The notes under the pieces were generated by a model. The model saw only the letters and a list, made by a program, of their open reading frames with translations. It did not search any database and was not told the DNA's origin. From CALOBA01 sp942491465 (GTDB taxonomy: Bacteria; Pseudomonadota; Gammaproteobacteria; Chromatiales; Chromatiaceae): a stretch of DNA of 62,877 nt. Below, piece by piece: positions 60,123-62,877 of the stretch. The translations under genes and the position numbers were made by a program. The stretch spans positions 1 to 62,877 of the forward strand of contig CALOBA010000031.1 of NCBI GenBank assembly GCA_942491465.1, written 5' to 3'. Positions within the stretch are counted from its first letter, which is position 1; each line of letters starts with the position of its first letter.

Positions 60123-60692
60123 CTAGTCCTTCATGACCCGATCGAGGGCCGCCACCGTCACGCAGCGGTGGCCCCCGCCATCGGCAACGGCAACGGCGGC
60201 CTCGGCCGCCGCCGCATCGGCGCCGAACAGGGCATCGTCGATGTCCAGACGGCAGATGGACGAGGCGCCGTTCGTCGACGCCTCGATCAGGATGGTGTCC
60301 TCGGCAACGGTGACATAGCCTACGCTGTCTTCCATCAACGCCTGCAGACGGCCCGCCGCGTTGTCCAGCATCTTCAGCGGGATGCATTGCACGGAGCTGT
60401 CGCCCACGCTCGGGTCTTCCCTCGCGAAGGCCGCGTCGCTGATCCTGATCCTGCACACGGCGATCCAGCCCTCCCCCTCGATCAGGATCTTGCCGGGCGA
60501 GAGATTCAGATAGCCCACCGAGTTGTCGACCATGGCGGACAACGACTTCGGCGCCCCTTTCACCCCCGCCATCTCGCCGAGCCCGCCTTCCACCTTTTCC
60601 AGCAAGTCGTCCAACGGACCGGCAACACCGATACCGGGCAACCAAGTCATCAGCACAACGAGCGTCAATGCGGGCAACCGAACAGATAACAT
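60123..60692 (-). CDS. Exported hypothetical protein with an internal duplication
   Basis: 189 residues. Signal peptide (LPALTLVVLMTWLPGIGVAG). Two related blocks follow: VDNSVGYLNLSPGKILIEGE with IAVCRIRISDAAF, and MEDSVGYVTVAEDTILIEAS with SSICRLDIDDALF, i.e. a duplicated unit of about 35-40 residues, each with one Cys. An Ala-rich linker and a C-terminal HRCVTVAALDRVMKD end it. I do not recognise a family. The duplication suggests a symmetric, perhaps disulfide-linked fold. Confidence 0.65.
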   Translation of the reverse strand: MLSVRLPALTLVVLMTWLPGIGVAGPLDDLLEKVEGGLGEMAGVKGAPKSLSAMVDNSVGYLNLSPGKILIEGEGWIAVCRIRISDAAFAREDPSVGDSSVQCIPLKMLDNAAGRLQALMEDSVGYVTVAEDTILIEASTNGASSICRLDIDDALFGADAAAAEAAVAVADGGGHRCVTVAALDRVMKD

Positions 60693-61082
60693 GTTTGAGA
60701 CCTCGATAAGTAGGAACGAAACCGCGCGGCGCAGCCCACCCGTCGAAGACGGGCCGACGACCCGACGGCACCAAAGATCATCCTTCAGGCGGCAATCATC
60801 CCCGGGCCGCAGACCCAGTGCAAGTCTTCGTCGAGCTCGCGCAAACCCAAGCCGCCGTAGATGGGCAGAGGGAGAGTAGACCGGCACCTCCCCGCGCTGC
60901 GTTCTCGCGGCATCGATGGGGATGCGACCGCTGGCTTGGCCAGTTGTGCTGCCTAGCTGTATTCCTTCTTCTCCATGGCCTCGCCGGTGGCGGCCACACC
61001 CATCAGCGGCACGATGCGCTGGGCCTCGGCAGGGCGGTCAGGGGCCTTGACGATAGCGCGCGACCAGAACGGAGGCGGCACC
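60693..61082. other. Intergenic region, no gene supported
   Basis: 390 bases with no convincing reading frame or motif on either strand. The AT-rich 61206-61262 stretch further on contains TATAAAGATATGAT-like sequence, much lower in GC than its surroundings. Confidence 0.5.
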
Positions 61083-61204
61083 CAATGCCGTTAAGTTAAG
61101 CCGTGGGAGCGGCTTCCAGCCGCGACGCTCTGCGCGCGGGCCGAGTCGCGGCTTGAAGCCGCTCCCACAAAGCGTTGCAATGGCTCGCTAACTTAATGGC
61201 ATTG
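61083..61204. repeat. 122-bp nested palindrome
   Basis: Outer arms CAATGCCGTTAAGTTA and TAACTTAATGGCATTG, and inner arms GTGGGAGCGGCTTCCAGC and GCTTGAAGCCGCTCCCAC, surround a GC-rich centre. The inner part is the GGGAGCGGCTTC-type REP common in gammaproteobacteria, here placed inside a second inverted repeat, so it may be a small mobile element. Confidence 0.85.
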
Positions 61205-61414
61205 AGGCGGCACCTCCCTCTATCTATAAAGATATGATAAGATAAATAGACAAACACGAAATCATGAAGAGGGCTTTGCAAGGAGGCCGAATCAAGGCTT
61301 GGGGAGCGACTGATCGAGACCGGAGAATCACTCAAGCAAGAGTAAATGCGGCCATTCAGCGTAGCCTCGCTTTCGCGGCTGAAAGATGTAAATCCGGCAT
61401 TTTTCGGCCAGATT

Positions 61415-61543
61415 TTAAAGCGAGCCGGGGCGCTTGGTCTTCGATGTGCCGGACTCGAGCGTTGCCCGGTTGAGCACCGAGATCACCTTGACGTCGATGC
61501 CCGCCGAGCGCGCCATGCGGACCTTGCTCGCCCAGAGTGCGTC
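61415..61543 (-). pseudogene. Possible second fragment of a radical SAM maturase
   Basis: The frame reads DALWASKVRMARSAGIDVK and VISVLNRATLESG before unrelated residues and a stop. It has the shape of the helix-strand following the GGEP region in SPASM-type radical SAM proteins (IDxKVISVLN). With 61550-61808 it probably belongs to one broken gene; the middle, including any GGEP motif, is missing. The assignment rests on pattern only. Confidence 0.4.
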
Positions 61544-61549
61544 CTAGCG

Positions 61550-61808
61550 CTAAGGCGATTGCCGGAAACTTTCTGCGGTAGAGGTTCGGATGGTCAGTGC
61601 ACCGATCCCACGGGCGTCCATGTGCTCCAGCACCTTATCGACGATCAGCCCAAGGCGTTCGATGCTCAGGTGGTCGCGGGTCTTGTCTGCCAAGCAGTAC
61701 TCGCACGCCGCGTTGCATTGGTTGGTCGCCTTCTCGAATCCCGGCTCCACCGGCAGCAAGACCCGCACCGGATGGTTGTCGAGCAGCTTGGCGTACTCGT
61801 AGCGCCGG
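61550..61808 (-). pseudogene. Radical SAM maturase N-terminal fragment
   Basis: Downstream of the glycine-rich peptide and in another frame, the strand reads YEYAKLLDNHPVRVLLPVE, then NQCNAACEYCLADKTRDHL and GLIVDKVLEHMDARGIGALT. The CxxxCxxC cluster-binding motif (CNAACEYC) is the hallmark of radical SAM enzymes. It has no start codon of its own, and after LTIRT it is replaced by a sequence ending in the GTTTCCGGCAATCGCC repeat and a stop. It is likely the remains of a cyclophane-forming SPASM maturase. Confidence 0.55.
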
Positions 61809-62120
61809 TCAGCGTCTGTTGATCCAGCTGCCGCCCCAACCGCCGCCGCGACGGTTGATCCAGCTGCCGCCACCGCCGCCGCCGCCGCGTCCGTTGACCC
61901 AGCCGCCTCCCCCGCCACCGCGGCGGTTTATCCAGCCTGCCTGTGCGGGGTTATTGGCCAGCAGCGCGCCGCCGGCAACGGCACCGACGATGACTGCCCG
62001 CGACCAATTGCCAAGGCCGATGAGAAAGTCGCGGCGGCTCTGAAGCGCCTGCTCCTCGCCGCTGCCGGAGTCCACTGCGGGGCCATCCAAGGTCTTCGAA
62101 GGTTCGTGTTTGTCAGTCAT
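61809..62120 (-). CDS. Tat-exported glycine-rich peptide with W-x-N motifs; candidate RiPP precursor
   Basis: 103 residues. The N-terminal half has a twin-arginine signal: SRRDFL at 28-33, a hydrophobic stretch VIVGAVAGGALLA and an AQA cleavage site at 59-61. The predicted mature part is Gly-rich with WIN at 63-65, WVN at 74-76, WIN at 87-89 and WIN at 99-101, each followed by RR or GR. Trp-X-Asn triplets are known substrates of three-residue cyclophane-forming radical SAM enzymes (Grr/Xye-type). An ATG with GAGAGAACC upstream gives the start. The neighbours, an NTF2-like lipoprotein and a radical SAM fragment, support the call. Confidence 0.75.
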   Translation of the reverse strand: MTDKHEPSKTLDGPAVDSGSGEEQALQSRRDFLIGLGNWSRAVIVGAVAGGALLANNPAQAGWINRRGGGGGGWVNGRGGGGGGGSWINRRGGGWGGSWINRR

Positions 62121-62165
62121 GAGATGGTTCTCTCTTGTTCGCTATTCTGAAGCGCCTTGCGAAGG

Positions 62166-62663
62166 CTAGCTGCCACCGCCCAGGAGTTGGGAATAATGCA
62201 TGGTGTGGAACCGCCAGGCATCCCCCTGTTTGACCAGGACTGCGGAGATATTGAGGATGAAATGGCGCGACCCGCCTCCCTTCTTGTCCTTGAAGTCGCA
62301 GACCGCGGTGAGCCAGGCCACATTGCCCTTGGAGGTGCCGGCACCCTCGCCGCATTTGACCTCCTTGGTATTCGGGTCGAAGTCCTTCATGAAGTGGGCA
62401 TAGGCATCCTTGACATCCTCCTTGCCGACCCAGTGTTCGCCAGGGCCGGTGCCCATGAGCATGATGTCGTCGCTGTCGGCGAATGTGCCCATCACCCCCG
62501 CGATGTCGTGTGCATCGAGCGCCTTGTGCTGGTCCTGCCATAAGGCTCTAACCGCCGCCGCCGCCTTCGGCGTGTTCGCCTCCGTATGAGCGACTTGCGC
62601 GCACGACGCTAACGTAACAATGCCTGTCGCCAGCGCCAGACCCGTCAACACAATTCTTCTCAT
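62166..62663 (-). CDS. NTF2/SnoaL-like (DUF4440) lipoprotein
   Basis: 165 residues from MRRIVLTG with a strong GAGAGG. The signal ends with lipobox LASC at 18-21, so it is a predicted lipoprotein. The mature part is an NTF2-like fold: VRALWQDQHKALDAHDIAGV, MGTFADSDDIMLMGTGPGEH, VAWLTAVCDFKDKK and VKQGDAWRFHTMHYSQL. SgcJ/EcaC/DUF4440-type domains bind small ligands or aid peptide-modifying clusters. It lies 45 bases before the Tat-peptide gene on the same strand and is probably cotranscribed with it. Confidence 0.85.
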   Translation of the reverse strand: MRRIVLTGLALATGIVTLASCAQVAHTEANTPKAAAAVRALWQDQHKALDAHDIAGVMGTFADSDDIMLMGTGPGEHWVGKEDVKDAYAHFMKDFDPNTKEVKCGEGAGTSKGNVAWLTAVCDFKDKKGGGSRHFILNISAVLVKQGDAWRFHTMHYSQLLGGGS

Positions 62664-62877
62664 CACAGCTACCTCTCTGGTCGGATTGATCGAAACGGAA
62701 CGCGCCGCCACCGACCGACGGCGCTTGCCAGGACCATCGCCGCCACTCGCCCGGCAGCCAGGGTCACCAATGAAACTTCCGTGATTTTCCCCACTCAGGG
62801 CTCGCCGCCGGACAATGCACGGGTTGTGGAGCCGCCGCATCAAAGACTCCCGCTGTAAGCGACACGATTGGCCCCCT
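62664..62877. other. Upstream region of the lipoprotein gene to window end
   Basis: 214 bases; the promoter of the NTF2-like/peptide operon is expected here, but I could not assign -35/-10 boxes. Nothing else was recognised. Confidence 0.4.

Noticed and set aside
61264..61473. Small plus-strand frame after the AT-rich stretch
   Set aside because: No family resemblance; it crosses the radical SAM fragment on the opposite strand.

Overview
The window is high-GC DNA from a gammaproteobacterium. A purple sulfur bacterium (Chromatiales/Chromatiaceae) is my best guess, from the GC-rich codon use, PEP-CTERM-like sorting tails, Rpn/PDDEXK transposase-type genes, a LuxO-type regulator and an IlvI/IlvH/IlvC set. 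No rRNA, tRNA or CRISPR array was seen. Host assignment is an inference.

Region 1-9.4 kb is a giant imperfect inverted repeat. The right arm carries a truncated sugar epimerase, gspE, gspF and a broken integron-type integrase. The left arm is a mirror image full of frameshifts whose middle is a divergent gspE/gspF pair. The axis (about 4626) cuts the epimerase gene, which suggests a fold-back assembly artefact or a recent palindromic rearrangement. Region 9.4-19.2 kb is a graveyard of broken genes and repeats: a MoxR-like ATPase cut by repeats, an intact repeat protein, an AAA-ATPase/PDDEXK pseudogene, 169-bp repeats, an Rpn-type pseudogene, a nucleotidyltransferase toxin-antitoxin remnant and a transposase remnant. 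It also holds an intact uvrD and a PEP-CTERM-tagged IdeS-like cysteine protease.

Region 19.3-33.2 kb is a secretome island. It encodes a cohesin-like PEP-CTERM protein, a parallel beta-helix protein, a 2674-residue multidomain protein with an alpha/beta hydrolase and a C-terminal dockerin-like pair, and then a polymorphic-toxin-like gene whose stop overlaps the start of a multi-membrane-pass candidate immunity gene.

Region 33.3-59.4 kb is mostly housekeeping: a Pat-type protein acetyltransferase facing an HDAC-like deacetylase, a DUF429 protein, an N-terminal glutamine amidase, an exported Pcm, ManA, PBP1A, a HlyD-like adaptor, a hybrid kinase/LuxO-type phosphorelay, a glycosyltransferase, ilvI-ilvH-ilvC, a DUF4124 protein, a MIF tautomerase, an exported dienelactone hydrolase and a photolyase. 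Hexanucleotide arrays (GACAAC/GTTGTC and GGATCG) lie between several of these genes and inside gspE and the photolyase gene.

Region 59.4-62.9 kb holds small exported proteins. It ends in what I consider the most interesting locus: an NTF2-like lipoprotein, a Tat-signal-bearing glycine-rich peptide with four W-[IV]-N motifs (a candidate three-residue-cyclophane RiPP precursor), and fragments of a radical SAM gene.
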